Assembly: GCA_031384695.1 (NCBI GenBank)
Contig: JANNAV010000331.1
Location: 1-40,603 of the forward strand
DNA from: JANNAV01 sp031384695
GTDB lineage: Bacteria; Pseudomonadota; Alphaproteobacteria; Rhodobacterales; Rhodobacteraceae
DNA: 40,603 nt
Direction of reading: 5' to 3'
Positions 32,590-40,603 of this stretch are shown piece by piece; position 1 is the stretch's first letter, and every line of letters begins with the position of its first letter. Under the pieces are notes generated by a model. That model was given only the letters and a program-made list of their open reading frames with translations, had not been told where the DNA came from and searched no databases. The translations under genes were made by a program, and so were the position numbers.

Positions 32590-33653
32590 GCCATACGTAC
32601 AAACCGGTTTTGTGGAACCGCAACAAGCTGATTTACGACGCTTTTCTGCTGGTCGGGGTAACGGCATACCTGATGCTGTTCTTGCAGGTTGCGCCGTTGC
32701 TTTCGCGGTCTGTTGCTTTGGTGGATGCGCCGATCCACCGGATGCGGGCGTTTGGCAGTTGCGCGTTCCTGCTGTTGACCATCGTGCTGGCCATCGGCCC
32801 GCTTGCGCGTCTGGACACGCGGTTTCTGCCGCTGCTGTACAACCGCCGGCATTTCGGGGTGATCACGGCCCTTGTGGCGCTGACCCATGCGATGGCGGTG
32901 CTGGATTGGTACTTTGCCTTTGCGGCCACGTCCCGGCTGGCCGGGCTGTTTACCGCCAATACCAGTTATGGCCAGATAACCGGATTTCCGTTCGAGATTT
33001 TCGGGGTCTTCGGTTTGCTGGTATTGATTGTGATGGCGGTGACCAGTCATGATTTCTGGCTTTCGTTCCTGACCGCAAAGGTTTGGAAGGCACTGCACAT
33101 GCTGGTTTATCTGGCTTATGGCGCAATTGTTCTGCATGTGGCGCTTGGCCCGATGTCAGGGAGCGGCAATCCGGTTCTGATCCTGGTTGTCGGGGCAAGT
33201 CTGACGCTTCTTGCCACGCTGCATCTGCTGGCGGGGCGGCGCGAGGTTGCACGCGACACGGCGTTCGACAGGCAGAGGGTTGAAGACGGCTGGACCTTGT
33301 TTGGCGATCTGGATGATTTTATCGAAGGCCGCGCCCTGATGGGGGCCGGTGCCGATGGCGAACGGATTGCCGTTTTCAAGTTCAAGGGCAGGCTTTCGGC
33401 GCTGTCCAACGTCTGCTCGCATCAGGGCGGGCCAGTGGGTGAAGGCAAGGTTGTGATGGGGCTCGTAACCTGCCCCTGGCATGGCTATCAGTACCGGCTT
33501 GCAGATGGCTGCTCGCCGCCGCCGTTCAAAGAGCGGATCCGCAAATACCGCCTGCGCCTGAGGGGCCGCGAGATTTGGGTTGATCCGTTGGCCTTGCCTC
33601 TGGGCACAGTGCTGGACCCGGTGATGATCCCACAGGCGGAGATACCGGCATGA
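32586..33653 (+). CDS. Ferric-reductase-like heme-b membrane domain fused to a Rieske [2Fe-2S] domain
   Basis: 355 residues. Residues about 15-215 contain six hydrophobic helices with His101, His155, His171 and His184 available as heme ligands (ALTHAMAVLDW and KALHMLVYLAYGAIVLHVAL), like ferric-reductase/NOX-type domains. From about 235 to 340 a Rieske ferredoxin domain follows, with Cys277-x-His279 (NVCSHQGG) and Cys296-x2-His299 (TCPWHGYQY). The order suggests electrons pass between a membrane quinol or heme and a cytoplasmic iron-sulfur centre. The next gene overlaps as ATGA. Its partner and substrate are unknown. Confidence 0.88.
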   Translation: MSHTYKPVLWNRNKLIYDAFLLVGVTAYLMLFLQVAPLLSRSVALVDAPIHRMRAFGSCAFLLLTIVLAIGPLARLDTRFLPLLYNRRHFGVITALVALTHAMAVLDWYFAFAATSRLAGLFTANTSYGQITGFPFEIFGVFGLLVLIVMAVTSHDFWLSFLTAKVWKALHMLVYLAYGAIVLHVALGPMSGSGNPVLILVVGASLTLLATLHLLAGRREVARDTAFDRQRVEDGWTLFGDLDDFIEGRALMGAGADGERIAVFKFKGRLSALSNVCSHQGGPVGEGKVVMGLVTCPWHGYQYRLADGCSPPPFKERIRKYRLRLRGREIWVDPLALPLGTVLDPVMIPQAEIPA

Positions 33654-34411
33654 CCCAGAAACCCTCTGATCCGTTCTTTGTGGGCTACTTTCAGAAAGTA
33701 CCGGCGCAGATCCGGTTCTTCGTGCTGAGCGCGGGGGCAATCGTGGTGGGTTCGCTTGCCGTATTGGCAATCGTCTTGCCGCTGGCCGCCGCAGACCCCG
33801 GGCCGGGGCGTTATGTCGACGATCTGCGCGGCGGCACGCTGACCGGGGTAATCGATCCCTTGCCGTATCCGATTCTGCGGATGCCCGCACAAGGCGACAC
33901 CCCTGCAAGGGCGGTCTTGTTGGGCGGGCAGGCAAAAATTGGCGCGCAGGGTCAAGCCGCAGCCGCTGGGCCGGGCCTTGTGGAAGTGAGCGGCGTTTTC
34001 GTGCGCCGGGGTGATATGGAAATGCTGCTGGTAACACAAAGCGGCATTGCGAAAAGTACAGCCGTTGCAGGTGGCACTTTACCCGAACCGGCGCAGGACT
34101 TGGGCCGGTGGCGGCTGTTCGGCGAGATTTGCGATGGAAAATGCTATGCGGGTGCGATGAAACCGGGCAAGGGGCTTGCGCATAAGGCTTGCGCCAATCT
34201 CTGCATTCTTGTCGGCTTGCCGCCAGTTCTGGTCATGGAACTGCCGGTGGAGGGCGCGCGTGTCGTGCTGCTGGCCGCCGAAGATGGCGGGCCAATGCCC
34301 GAAGCACTTTACCATATGACGGCTGTTCCGGTTCAGATCGAGGGCAGGCTGGAACGGCGCGACGATTTGCTGATCTTGCGGATTGAAACCGGCGCGGCGC
34401 GGCGGATGTGA
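33650..34411 (+). CDS. Membrane-anchored protein with paired CxxxC motifs, partner of the Rieske fusion
   Basis: 253 residues with one membrane helix at about 23-47 and a large periplasmic-side domain. The notable part is GEICDGKCYAGAMKPGKG (Cys161, Cys165) and LAHKACANLCILVGLPPV (His178, Cys181, Cys185). Similar paired motifs appear in proteins encoded beside Rieske/heme-b genes, so the residues could bind metal or form redox disulfides. No defined function. It is joined by overlaps to genes on both sides. Confidence 0.75.
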   Translation: MTQKPSDPFFVGYFQKVPAQIRFFVLSAGAIVVGSLAVLAIVLPLAAADPGPGRYVDDLRGGTLTGVIDPLPYPILRMPAQGDTPARAVLLGGQAKIGAQGQAAAAGPGLVEVSGVFVRRGDMEMLLVTQSGIAKSTAVAGGTLPEPAQDLGRWRLFGEICDGKCYAGAMKPGKGLAHKACANLCILVGLPPVLVMELPVEGARVVLLAAEDGGPMPEALYHMTAVPVQIEGRLERRDDLLILRIETGAARRM

Positions 34412-34644
34412 TGGCGGAGAGCTTACAAATCTCGGTTGCGCGGCACGTGATCGGGGTGGTTCTGGCCGTTCTGCTGGGCGTGGTTTGCTATGGCCTTTAT
34501 CTTTATGTGCCAGTGTGGATCAGAGGGACAGTTTTGCAAAGCTTTGGCAACCTTGTGATATTCGTGGTGATAATCGCTGTTCTGAGTCTATCTGAACGGT
34601 TCTGGGTCTATGTGACCTTGCGTTTGAAGCCGCCCGCCGCCTGA
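34411..34644 (+). CDS. Small two-helix membrane protein, last gene of the module
   Basis: 77 residues from ATG 34411, which overlaps the previous stop as TGATG. Two helices at about 10-33 (VIGVVLAVLLGVVCYGLYLYV) and 42-66 (FGNLVIFVVIIAVLSL). Unrecognised, probably a subunit of the complex encoded just before. It is convergent with pxpC. Confidence 0.7.
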   Translation: MAESLQISVARHVIGVVLAVLLGVVCYGLYLYVPVWIRGTVLQSFGNLVIFVVIIAVLSLSERFWVYVTLRLKPPAA

Positions 34645-34734
34645 CCCGGATTCAGGCGACCACCCATGCATCGGCCAGCGAAACTGCGGCGCGGCACTGC
34701 GGGTTTGATGGTTCTGCGGCGTTGCGGGCGAACG

Positions 34735-35694
34735 TCAGGGCACGAAAACCCTGATCCGGCGCAGATGCGGTTGCATGCCAGCGGCGGAAGGCAGGGTAGC
34801 GCGCAATGCGGCCACCGCCTCGTCAATGGTCACCGCCTCAAAGCGCAGGCTTGCACCGGGCCGGGTCTGCGCAAGGCGTGGCAGATCGGCGCGGATGACG
34901 GTGCCGATTTTGGGGTAACCCCCGGTCGGTTGACGGTCGGCCATCAGCACAATCGGCTGCCCATCGCCCGGCACCTGAATTGCGCCAAACGCGATGCCGT
35001 CAGAGACGATATCATGCCCGCGCGCATGATGCAGCACAGGGCCGGTCAGCCGGTAACCCATACGGTCGCTTTGCGGGCTAAGCCGGTAAGTGGCGGCGCA
35101 GAATGCGGCAAAGGTTTCGGCCGAAAAATAGTCGTCCTGCGGGCCAGGGACAAAGCGGATGTTGTCGCCGGGTGGCCGCGGGGTGGTGATCAGGGCGATG
35201 TCCGGCACACCGCTTTCGCCGGGTGCAGCGGCGGCGATGATTTGCCCCGATTGAATGGCACTGCCGCCAAATGGCCCGATCCCGGAACGCAAATGGCTTG
35301 CATGGCTGCCCATCACTGGCGGTTCGGCAAAGCCGCCGGCCATGGTCAGATAAGCCCATTGGCCCGCGCGCCCGGGTTGGATGCCCAACTGCTCCCCTGG
35401 ATGCAGGGTCAGCGCCACACGGGTTGGCAACAGATTGGCGCCACGCCGGACGGAAAAGCCCTGCGCCGCGATGCCAATGCGCAGCGCGCCGCCATGGGCT
35501 GCGACATCCATCCCGCCCGGCCCGATCTCGATTGCCGCAGCTTCGGCGGCGTTTCCCGCCAACAGGTTGGCTGTGGCATGCGCGATCCAGTCCATCGGCC
35601 CCGCAGGGGTGACGCCATAGCGCAGCCAGCCCATCCGCCCGGCATCCTGCAAGGTACAGGCGGGGCCAGCGCGCAGAACGTGCAGCGCGGTCAC
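34735..35694 (-). CDS. pxpC: 5-oxoprolinase subunit C (biotin-dependent carboxyltransferase family)
   Basis: 319 residues from GTG 35694, overlapping the pxpB stop by four bases (GTGA). HVLRAGPACTLQDAGRMGWLRYGVTPAGPMD opens the family, followed by NAAEAAAIEIGPGG, LTMAGGFAEPPVMGS and SDRMGYRL. The C-terminal DRQPTGGYPKIGTVI is also standard. With PxpA and PxpB it opens 5-oxoproline to glutamate using ATP, clearing a damaged-metabolite by-product. Confidence 0.94.
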   Translation of the reverse strand: MTALHVLRAGPACTLQDAGRMGWLRYGVTPAGPMDWIAHATANLLAGNAAEAAAIEIGPGGMDVAAHGGALRIGIAAQGFSVRRGANLLPTRVALTLHPGEQLGIQPGRAGQWAYLTMAGGFAEPPVMGSHASHLRSGIGPFGGSAIQSGQIIAAAAPGESGVPDIALITTPRPPGDNIRFVPGPQDDYFSAETFAAFCAATYRLSPQSDRMGYRLTGPVLHHARGHDIVSDGIAFGAIQVPGDGQPIVLMADRQPTGGYPKIGTVIRADLPRLAQTRPGASLRFEAVTIDEAVAALRATLPSAAGMQPHLRRIRVFVP

Positions 35695-36410
35695 AACTGC
35701 ACCGATTGCGCCAGCGTCGCGCCCGCTTCGGCCCGCTGGAGCAACTGCTCATAGGTGGCGCGGCTGACCGGCTCGAACGTCAGTACGTCGCCCACTTCCA
35801 CCAGAAAGGCCGGATCACGCTTGGGGCGAAACAGCCGTTCGGGCGTGCGGCCAAGGATGTGCCAGCCCGACGGCATCGCCATGGTTGCAACGATGGCCTG
35901 CCCACCCGCGATGATCAGGCTGCCTGCAGGGATATGCGCGCGCGGCGAGGAGCGGCGCGGCAGGGTCAAGGTGGGCGGCAGGCCACTGAGATAGGCCCAA
36001 CCGGGTGCAAAACCGTACATGCAAACCGGATAATGCGCGGTGGCATGGGCTGCGATCACTTCGGCAGGTGCAAGGCCGGTGACGGCGCTGACATGCGCCA
36101 AATCCACGGCAAATTCGGGGTCATAGCAGGCAGGCAGGGTCCAAATCCTGCGCGCTACGGGGGCGGGTGCCGCAGCCCTTAAACAGCCATTGACGGCGGC
36201 AACAAGTTCGGTGCGGCTGATGACGAGCGGGTTGTAGTGCAGCATCAGCGAGCGGTAGGTCGGCACCTGTTCCAGCAAACCCGGCACGGATTTTGCCGCA
36301 ATCGCCGCATCCAGCGCCAGCACGCGGGCATTGATTGCAGCGTCGATGGTTTGACCAAATTCCACGACCAGCGCCGTCTCGCCCGCCTCCAGAAACCGCG
36401 GCGCGTTCAT
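35691..36410 (-). CDS. pxpB: 5-oxoprolinase subunit B
   Basis: 239 residues. EAGETALVVEFGQTID, VPTYRSLMLHYNP, the conserved YDPEFAVDLAHV and VCMYGFAPGWAYLSGLP, then LPRRSSPRAHIPAGSLIIAGGQ are the PxpB (KipI-type) motifs. The start overlaps the pxpA stop (ATGA) and the end overlaps pxpC, so the three are one operon. Normal length. Confidence 0.95.
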   Translation of the reverse strand: MNAPRFLEAGETALVVEFGQTIDAAINARVLALDAAIAAKSVPGLLEQVPTYRSLMLHYNPLVISRTELVAAVNGCLRAAAPAPVARRIWTLPACYDPEFAVDLAHVSAVTGLAPAEVIAAHATAHYPVCMYGFAPGWAYLSGLPPTLTLPRRSSPRAHIPAGSLIIAGGQAIVATMAMPSGWHILGRTPERLFRPKRDPAFLVEVGDVLTFEPVSRATYEQLLQRAEAGATLAQSVQL

Positions 36411-37171
36411 GCGAACGCAGCGATCTGCCAGCCTGCAGCGATCAGCCCGGTTCTGAGCGCGCCTGCAAGCGCCACAGCACCCGGCGTGTCGCCATGCAGG
36501 CAGATGCTGTCTATCTGCACCGGCCTGCGCGTGCCATCAACGGTGGTGATTGCGCGGTCTTGCAACATCTGCAAAGCGCGGGTGGTGATCGTTTGCGCAT
36601 CGTAGATCATGGCGTCCGGCATGTGGCGCGGCACCAATGTGCCGTCTGGCAAGTAGGCGCGATCGGCAAACACTTCGGCGGCCACACGAAGCCCTTCGTC
36701 GGCCATTGCGCCAGCCCCCGCCGAACCGGCAAGGCAAAGGCTGACAAGCCCGGGATCAGCGGCCCGGATACCCCGCGCAATGGCACGGGCGACATCGGTG
36801 TCGGTCGCGGCCAGATTGTAAAGTGCACCATGCGCCTTCACGTAGGTAATCCGGTGCCCCGCCAACACCGCCAGAGAGCAGGCAGCGCCGGTCTGATACG
36901 CCACCAGCCGTTCAACCCCGGAGGCGGTCATCGGCACCGCGATCCGGCCAAAGTTTGCGCGGTCGGCATAGCCGGGATGCGCCCCGACGGCAACGCCCTT
37001 GGCCCGCGCATCGGCAAAGGCGGTGCTCATCGCGTCCGGTCCACCGGCATGAAAGCCGCAGGCGATGTTGGCGGAACTGACAAAGCCAAGCAGTGCCGCG
37101 TCATCACCGATGCCCTCGCCCAGATCGGCGTTCAGGTCGATGCAATCGCGTGCGCCGTTCGGTGACATCAT
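36407..37171 (-). CDS. pxpA: 5-oxoprolinase subunit A (LamB/YcsF family)
   Basis: 254 residues from ATG 37171 (MMSPNGARDCIDLNADLGEG); ATG 37168 is equally possible. DLNADLGEG, SANIACGFHAGGPDAM, GAHPGYADRANFGRI, YVKAHGALYN and ICLHGDTPGAV are the family motifs with the conserved metal/active-site residues. It heads the pxpABC operon. The 230-base region upstream (37172-37401) shows no gene. Confidence 0.95.
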   Translation of the reverse strand: MMSPNGARDCIDLNADLGEGIGDDAALLGFVSSANIACGFHAGGPDAMSTAFADARAKGVAVGAHPGYADRANFGRIAVPMTASGVERLVAYQTGAACSLAVLAGHRITYVKAHGALYNLAATDTDVARAIARGIRAADPGLVSLCLAGSAGAGAMADEGLRVAAEVFADRAYLPDGTLVPRHMPDAMIYDAQTITTRALQMLQDRAITTVDGTRRPVQIDSICLHGDTPGAVALAGALRTGLIAAGWQIAAFA

Positions 37172-37401
37172 GGTGGCCTGTTTTCGGGGCTCGAATGGGC
37201 TGAACGCCGCGTCCAACCTACCCCATGCCAAACCATGTGTGACCCTCCGAGAATTGGCAAGCGTGGTTTCCGAAACGCCGGGTCAAACCTAAGCCGGTCG
37301 GCCCGGCTGCTGCGGCCGGTATCGCGCCACTGTTGCTGTTGCGATGCCATTGTCCTGCCACCCGAAACGGGGTGTTTGCGGCGCGCGGTATCCGGAAAAC
37401 C

Positions 37402-37437
37402 AAAAGCCGCGCAACCTTCTGGGGATGCACGGCTTTT
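37402..37437 (-). terminator. Intrinsic terminator of the tRNA-Leu gene
   Basis: On the minus strand AAAAGCCG and CGGCTTTT form an 8-bp stem (arms 37430-37437 and 37402-37409) followed by a TTTTGGTTTT tract, 11 bases after the tRNA 3' end. Confidence 0.7.
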
Positions 37438-37447
37438 CGAAGTTTAT

Positions 37448-37532
37448 TGGTGCCCAGGAGAGGACTCGAACCTCCACGTCTTGCAACACTGGTACCTGAA
37501 ACCAGCGCGTCTACCAATTCCGCCACCAGGGC
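37448..37532 (-). tRNA. tRNA-Leu (anticodon CAG)
   Basis: An 85-base type-II cloverleaf with encoded CCA. D arm GCGGAATTGGTAGACGC, anticodon stem CTGGT/ACCAG with loop TTCAGGT (anticodon CAG, reads CTG), long variable arm TGTTGCAAGACGT, T loop TTCGAGT. The acceptor stem GCCCTGG/CCTGGGC has one mismatch, U5 opposite U68. CTG is a very common leucine codon in this GC-rich genome, so the gene should be important. Confidence 0.95.
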
Positions 37533-37547
37533 ATTTGTCGTCATGGC

Positions 37548-37576
37548 GATGTAGCCAAGGCGGTGGGGGGTGTCAA
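37548..37576 (-). promoter_or_regulatory. Promoter of tRNA-Leu(CAG)
   Basis: On the minus strand TTGACA (37576-37571), 17-base spacer, TACATC (37553-37548). The -35 is a perfect sigma70 consensus. Transcription would start about 8 bases before the tRNA 5' end. Confidence 0.75.
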
Positions 37577-37679
37577 CGGGTCAGCGGCTTTGCGCGGAAA
37601 AAATCGCCTTGGCAATTGGTCTTGCTGCGGCCGCGCATGAAAGTTATTCAAGCAGGGTAGTCCAAAAAGGGTTGGCCAG

Positions 37680-38663
37680 ATGAGCAGGCTTGTCACCATC
37701 TTCGGCGGTTCGGGTTTTGTCGGACGCTACATCGCGCGCCGTATGGCCAAGGAAGGCTGGCGCGTGCGGGTGGCGACGCGGCGGCCGAATGAGGCTTTGT
37801 TTGTAAAGCCTTACGGTGCTGTTGGGCAGGTGGAGCCGGTGTTCTGCAACATCCGCGATGATGCTTCGGTGCAAAGCGCCATGCGCGGCGCGGACGCGGT
37901 GGTGAACTGCGTCGGCACCTTCGACCGGGGTGGTGCCAACAGCTTTGAGGCGGTTCAACACGCAGGGGCCGCCCGGATTGCCCGCTTGGCCACAGAATTG
38001 GCCGTCGGCCGACTGGTTCATTTGTCGGCGATTGGCGCGGATATCGAGGGCCGCAGCCTTTACGCGCAAAGCAAAGGTGCGGGCGAAGCGGCGATTCTTG
38101 CGGCCTTCCCTCAGGCAGTGATCTTGCGGCCTTCGGTGGTGTTTGGTCCTGAAGACCAGTTTTTCAACCGCTTTGCCGGAATGACCCGGCTTGGTCCGGT
38201 TTTGCCGGTGGTGGGAGCCGCCACCCGTTTTCAGCCGGTGTATGTCGATGATGTGGCGCAGGCGGCGGTTCAGGCGGTGCTGGGGCAGGCGCAGGGGATT
38301 TATGAGTTGGGCGGGCCGGATATCGAGACGTTCCGGGCCTTAATGGAGCGCATGCTTTTGGTTGTCCGGCGCAAAAGACTGGTGGTGAACCTGCCGTTTT
38401 TTGTGGCCAAGGCGATGGGCACTGTGCTGGATATCGGTTCGGCAGTGACGTTGGGCCTGGTCAAGAACGGGCTGATCACGCGGGATCAGGTGGATAGTCT
38501 GAAGTCGGATAATGTGGTCAGCGCGGGGGCCAAGAGTTTGGTGGATATGGGGATTTCACCTACCAGCATGGACGCGGTGCTGCCGGATTATCTCTGGCGC
38601 TTTCGCCCCTCGGGGCAATATGCGGCGATCAAGGAATCGGCCAAGAACCTGCGGAAGTTATAG
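37680..38663 (+). CDS. NDUFA9-like NAD(P)H-binding protein (complex I-associated SDR)
   Basis: 327 residues. VTIFGGSGFVGRYIARRMAKEG is the nucleotide-binding Rossmann loop of an atypical short-chain dehydrogenase. VVNCVGTFDRGGANSFEAV, HLSAIGAD, YAQSKGAGEAA and ILRPSVVFGPEDQFFNRFA are the motifs of the NDUFA9 subfamily, accessory to respiratory complex I in mitochondria and common in alphaproteobacteria. It ends three bases before uppP. The precise bacterial role is unsettled. Confidence 0.92.
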   Translation: MSRLVTIFGGSGFVGRYIARRMAKEGWRVRVATRRPNEALFVKPYGAVGQVEPVFCNIRDDASVQSAMRGADAVVNCVGTFDRGGANSFEAVQHAGAARIARLATELAVGRLVHLSAIGADIEGRSLYAQSKGAGEAAILAAFPQAVILRPSVVFGPEDQFFNRFAGMTRLGPVLPVVGAATRFQPVYVDDVAQAAVQAVLGQAQGIYELGGPDIETFRALMERMLLVVRRKRLVVNLPFFVAKAMGTVLDIGSAVTLGLVKNGLITRDQVDSLKSDNVVSAGAKSLVDMGISPTSMDAVLPDYLWRFRPSGQYAAIKESAKNLRKL

Positions 38664-38666
38664 GCC

Positions 38667-39467
38667 ATGGCCGATACCATCGTTGCGGGCGCGCTGGGCC
38701 TTCTGGAGGGGCTGACGGAATTCATTCCGGTTTCCTCGACGGGGCATCTGCTTTTGGCGGGGCATTTTCTCGGGTTTGAAAGCCCGGGCAAAACCTTTGA
38801 GGTGGTGATCCAGTTGGGCGCAGTGCTGGCAATTCTGACGGTTTATGCGGCGCGGCTTTGGCAGGTGTTTTCCAGCATGCACCGCGATCCGGCGGCGTTG
38901 CGGTTTGTGGTTTCGGTGGCGCTGGCGTTTCTGCCTGCGGCGGTGATCGGTGTTCTGGCGCATGATTTCATCAAGGCGGTGCTGTTTGAAAGCCCGATGC
39001 TGATCGCCGCCATGTTGATTTTGGGCGGTGTGGTGCTGTTGATTGTTGACCGGATAGCAGCGGTGCCGGTGCATGACGATGCCATGCAGGTGCCGTTTCG
39101 CAAGGCTGTCGCGATTGGATTTATTCAATGTTTGGCGCTGGTTCCGGGGGTTTCGCGATCTGGCTCGACGATCGTGGGGGCGTTGATGCTTGGGGTTGGG
39201 CGCCGGGCTGCGGCGGAGTTTTCGTTCTTTTTGAGCATGCCGACCATGGCCGGGGCTTTTGCGTTTGATCTGTGGAAAAACCGTCATGCTCTTGATTTCG
39301 CAGCACTATCTGATATCGGCGTCGGCTTTGTGATGGCCTTTATCTCGGCGGTGCTGGTGGTGCGCTGGGTACTGGATTTCGTCAGCCGCAACGGGTTTGC
39401 GGTGTTTGGCTGGTGGCGAATCATCGTGGGCAGCGCCGCTATGCTGGCTCTTTGGTTGGGTTTTTGA
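38667..39467 (+). CDS. uppP: Undecaprenyl-diphosphatase
   Basis: 266 residues with about eight membrane helices. GLTEFIPVSSTGHLLLAGHFLGF holds the E-x3-PVSST-GH site, and LVPGVSRSGSTIVGALMLG the second active-site loop. It converts undecaprenyl diphosphate to the monophosphate, recycling the lipid carrier for peptidoglycan. It starts three bases after the NDUFA9-like gene. Confidence 0.96.
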   Translation: MADTIVAGALGLLEGLTEFIPVSSTGHLLLAGHFLGFESPGKTFEVVIQLGAVLAILTVYAARLWQVFSSMHRDPAALRFVVSVALAFLPAAVIGVLAHDFIKAVLFESPMLIAAMLILGGVVLLIVDRIAAVPVHDDAMQVPFRKAVAIGFIQCLALVPGVSRSGSTIVGALMLGVGRRAAAEFSFFLSMPTMAGAFAFDLWKNRHALDFAALSDIGVGFVMAFISAVLVVRWVLDFVSRNGFAVFGWWRIIVGSAAMLALWLGF

Positions 39468-39468
39468 T

Positions 39469-39497
39469 ATATTAGGTATCGCTTGCTGCCCTAATAT
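39469..39497. promoter_or_regulatory. 8-bp inverted repeat after uppP
   Basis: ATATTAGG (39469-39476) and CCTAATAT (39490-39497) with a 13-base spacer, starting one base after the uppP stop in an AT-rich gap. It could end the uppP transcript or bind a regulator of gltD. Confidence 0.4.
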
Positions 39498-39540
39498 GAT
39501 AGAAAACCATGGAACTTCGCAATCTATCCTGTGATAAACC

Positions 39541-39560
39541 GCAATATAGGTAAGTATTGC
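39541..39560 (+). promoter_or_regulatory. Hairpin with T-rich tail before gltD
   Basis: GCAATA and TATTGC with loop TAGGTAAG, then TGCCTTTTCTTATCC. It lies 69 bases before the gltD start and could be an attenuator-like stem or a weak terminator. Confidence 0.35.
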
Positions 39561-39629
39561 TGCCTTTTCTTATCCTTTACGCCAAAGTATCACTCAATCG
39601 CCGGGAAAATTTGTCTGGAAGGTGCTATC

Positions 39630-40603
39630 ATGGCCGTTCAACACATGCTGAAGTTCGTGACGCTGGCCAAGGAAACGCCGACCAAGCGTGAAGCCACCTT
39701 ACGCAGCACCGATTTCGATGAAATTTACCGGGAGTTCGCAGCCTCCAAAGCCGCTGAGCAGGCGGGGCGGTGCAGCCAGTGCGGCGTGCCCTATTGCCAG
39801 ACCCATTGCCCGCTGCACAACAACATTCCCGATTGGCTGCGCCTGACGGCCGAGGGGCGGCTGCAGGAGGCGTATGAATTGTCGCAGGTGACGAATACCT
39901 TTCCCGAAATATGTGGACGGATTTGCCCGCAAGACCGGCTGTGCGAGGGCAACTGCGTGATCGAGCAATCTGGCCATGGCACGGTAACGATTGGCGCGGT
40001 TGAGAAGTATCTGACTGATAAGGCTTGGGAAATGGGCTGGGTAAAGCCGATAGCGCCCTATGCCGAGCGGATGGAATCGGTGGGCATCATCGGCGCGGGG
40101 CCGGGGGGGCTGGCGGCGGCGGATGTGTTGCGCAGGCAGGGTGTTCAGGTGACGGTTTACGACAGGTATGACCGCGCGGGTGGGCTTTTGACTTATGGCA
40201 TTCCCGGCTTCAAGCTGGAAAAAAACGTTGTGATGCAACGGATTGATCAGCTGGAGGCGGGCGGCGTGCAGATAGTGCTGAATTGCCGGGTGGGCGAAGA
40301 TCTGAGCTTTGATGCGATCCGGGGGCAGCATGACGCGGTTCTGATCGCGACGGGCGTTTACAAATCGCGGGAAATGGTGGTGCCGGGCAATCAGGCGCGG
40401 GGCGTTGTGGCCGCACTAGAATACCTAACAGCTTCAAATCGCAAGAGTTTCGGCGATGAGGTGGAAGCGTTTGACAACGGCGATCTGGATGCCGAGGGGC
40501 GGCGGGTGGTGGTGATCGGCGGCGGCGATACGGCGATGGATTGTGTGCGCACGGCGATCCGGCAGGGGGCGGTTTCGGTGAAATGCCTGTACCGCCGCGA
40601 CCG
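39630..40603 (+). CDS. gltD: Glutamate synthase small (beta) subunit, C-terminus outside window
   Basis: The first 324 residues are visible from ATG 39630, after GGAAGGTG. The N-terminal iron-sulfur region has RCSQCGVPYCQTHCPLHNNIPDW and ICGRICPQDRLCEGNCV. The FAD-binding loop is VGIIGAGPGGLAAADVL, followed by YDRYDRAGGLLTYGIPGFKLEK, and the NADPH-binding loop VVVIGGGDTAMDCVRTA. It passes electrons from NADPH to the large GltB subunit, which makes glutamate from glutamine and 2-oxoglutarate. It runs off the right edge. Confidence 0.97.
   Translation, partial: MAVQHMLKFVTLAKETPTKREATLRSTDFDEIYREFAASKAAEQAGRCSQCGVPYCQTHCPLHNNIPDWLRLTAEGRLQEAYELSQVTNTFPEICGRICPQDRLCEGNCVIEQSGHGTVTIGAVEKYLTDKAWEMGWVKPIAPYAERMESVGIIGAGPGGLAAADVLRRQGVQVTVYDRYDRAGGLLTYGIPGFKLEKNVVMQRIDQLEAGGVQIVLNCRVGEDLSFDAIRGQHDAVLIATGVYKSREMVVPGNQARGVVAALEYLTASNRKSFGDEVEAFDNGDLDAEGRRVVVIGGGDTAMDCVRTAIRQGAVSVKCLYRRD

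Noticed and set aside
1..40603. CRISPR array or ribosomal RNA genes
   Set aside because: No regularly spaced repeats and no rRNA-like stretches were seen on either strand.

Overview
The window looks like a chromosome segment from an alphaproteobacterium of the Rhodobacteraceae. The markers are a RegB/SenC/RegA/HvrA redox-control cluster followed by ahcY, an AddAB (not RecBCD) repair gene pair, an amgK-murU cell-wall recycling pair, a mitofilin-like gene between hemD and hemY, and GC-rich codon use. No organism name can be read from the sequence alone.

Layout. 1-1787: a partial NYN-domain gene, an unrecognised gene and thioredoxin. 1846-10353 (minus strand): a tightly overlapping run tsaE, amgK, murU, addB, addA. 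10453-15278: a kinase-less PAS membrane protein, then regB divergent from senC-regA-hvrA. 15309-18663: an HD hydrolase, ahcY, and DUF2853 and DUF1761 genes. 18724-21472 (minus): tsaD, gpsA, a YciI-like gene and an EVE-domain gene. 21518-24850 (plus): hemD, mitofilin-like and hemY. 30885-34644: a patatin-like phospholipase and a membrane electron-transfer module (heme-b/Rieske fusion, a Cys-rich membrane protein and small membrane proteins). 34735-37171 (minus): the 5-oxoprolinase genes pxpA, pxpB and pxpC. 37448-40603: tRNA-Leu(CAG), an NDUFA9-like gene, uppP and partial gltD.

The most unusual region is a 5.7 kb integrated element (about 24924-30616). It lies inside the anticodon loop of a host tRNA-Thr(CGT) gene. 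The 5' half of that tRNA is at 24895-24934 and the 3' half at 30617-30663. The acceptor and anticodon stems of the two halves are perfectly complementary, so they were once one gene, and neither junction rebuilds it. Just inside the left end the element carries a complete, different tRNA-Thr(CGT) with its own good sigma70-type promoter, apparently a replacement for the gene it destroys. A DUF4102-type tyrosine integrase with a non-canonical catalytic set and a small excisionase-like gene sit at the right end.

The element's cargo is a SocA-like (Panacea/DUF4065) gene overlapping a SocB-like toxin gene. The toxin reading frame continues without a stop into about 280 residues that look like a DnaN (beta sliding clamp) fold. 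Caulobacter SocB is known to act on DnaN, so a toxin joined to a clamp-like domain is a striking and, as far as I know, undescribed arrangement. Downstream are a coiled-coil gene without a normal start codon, a truncated coupled gene and a decayed IS3-family insertion.
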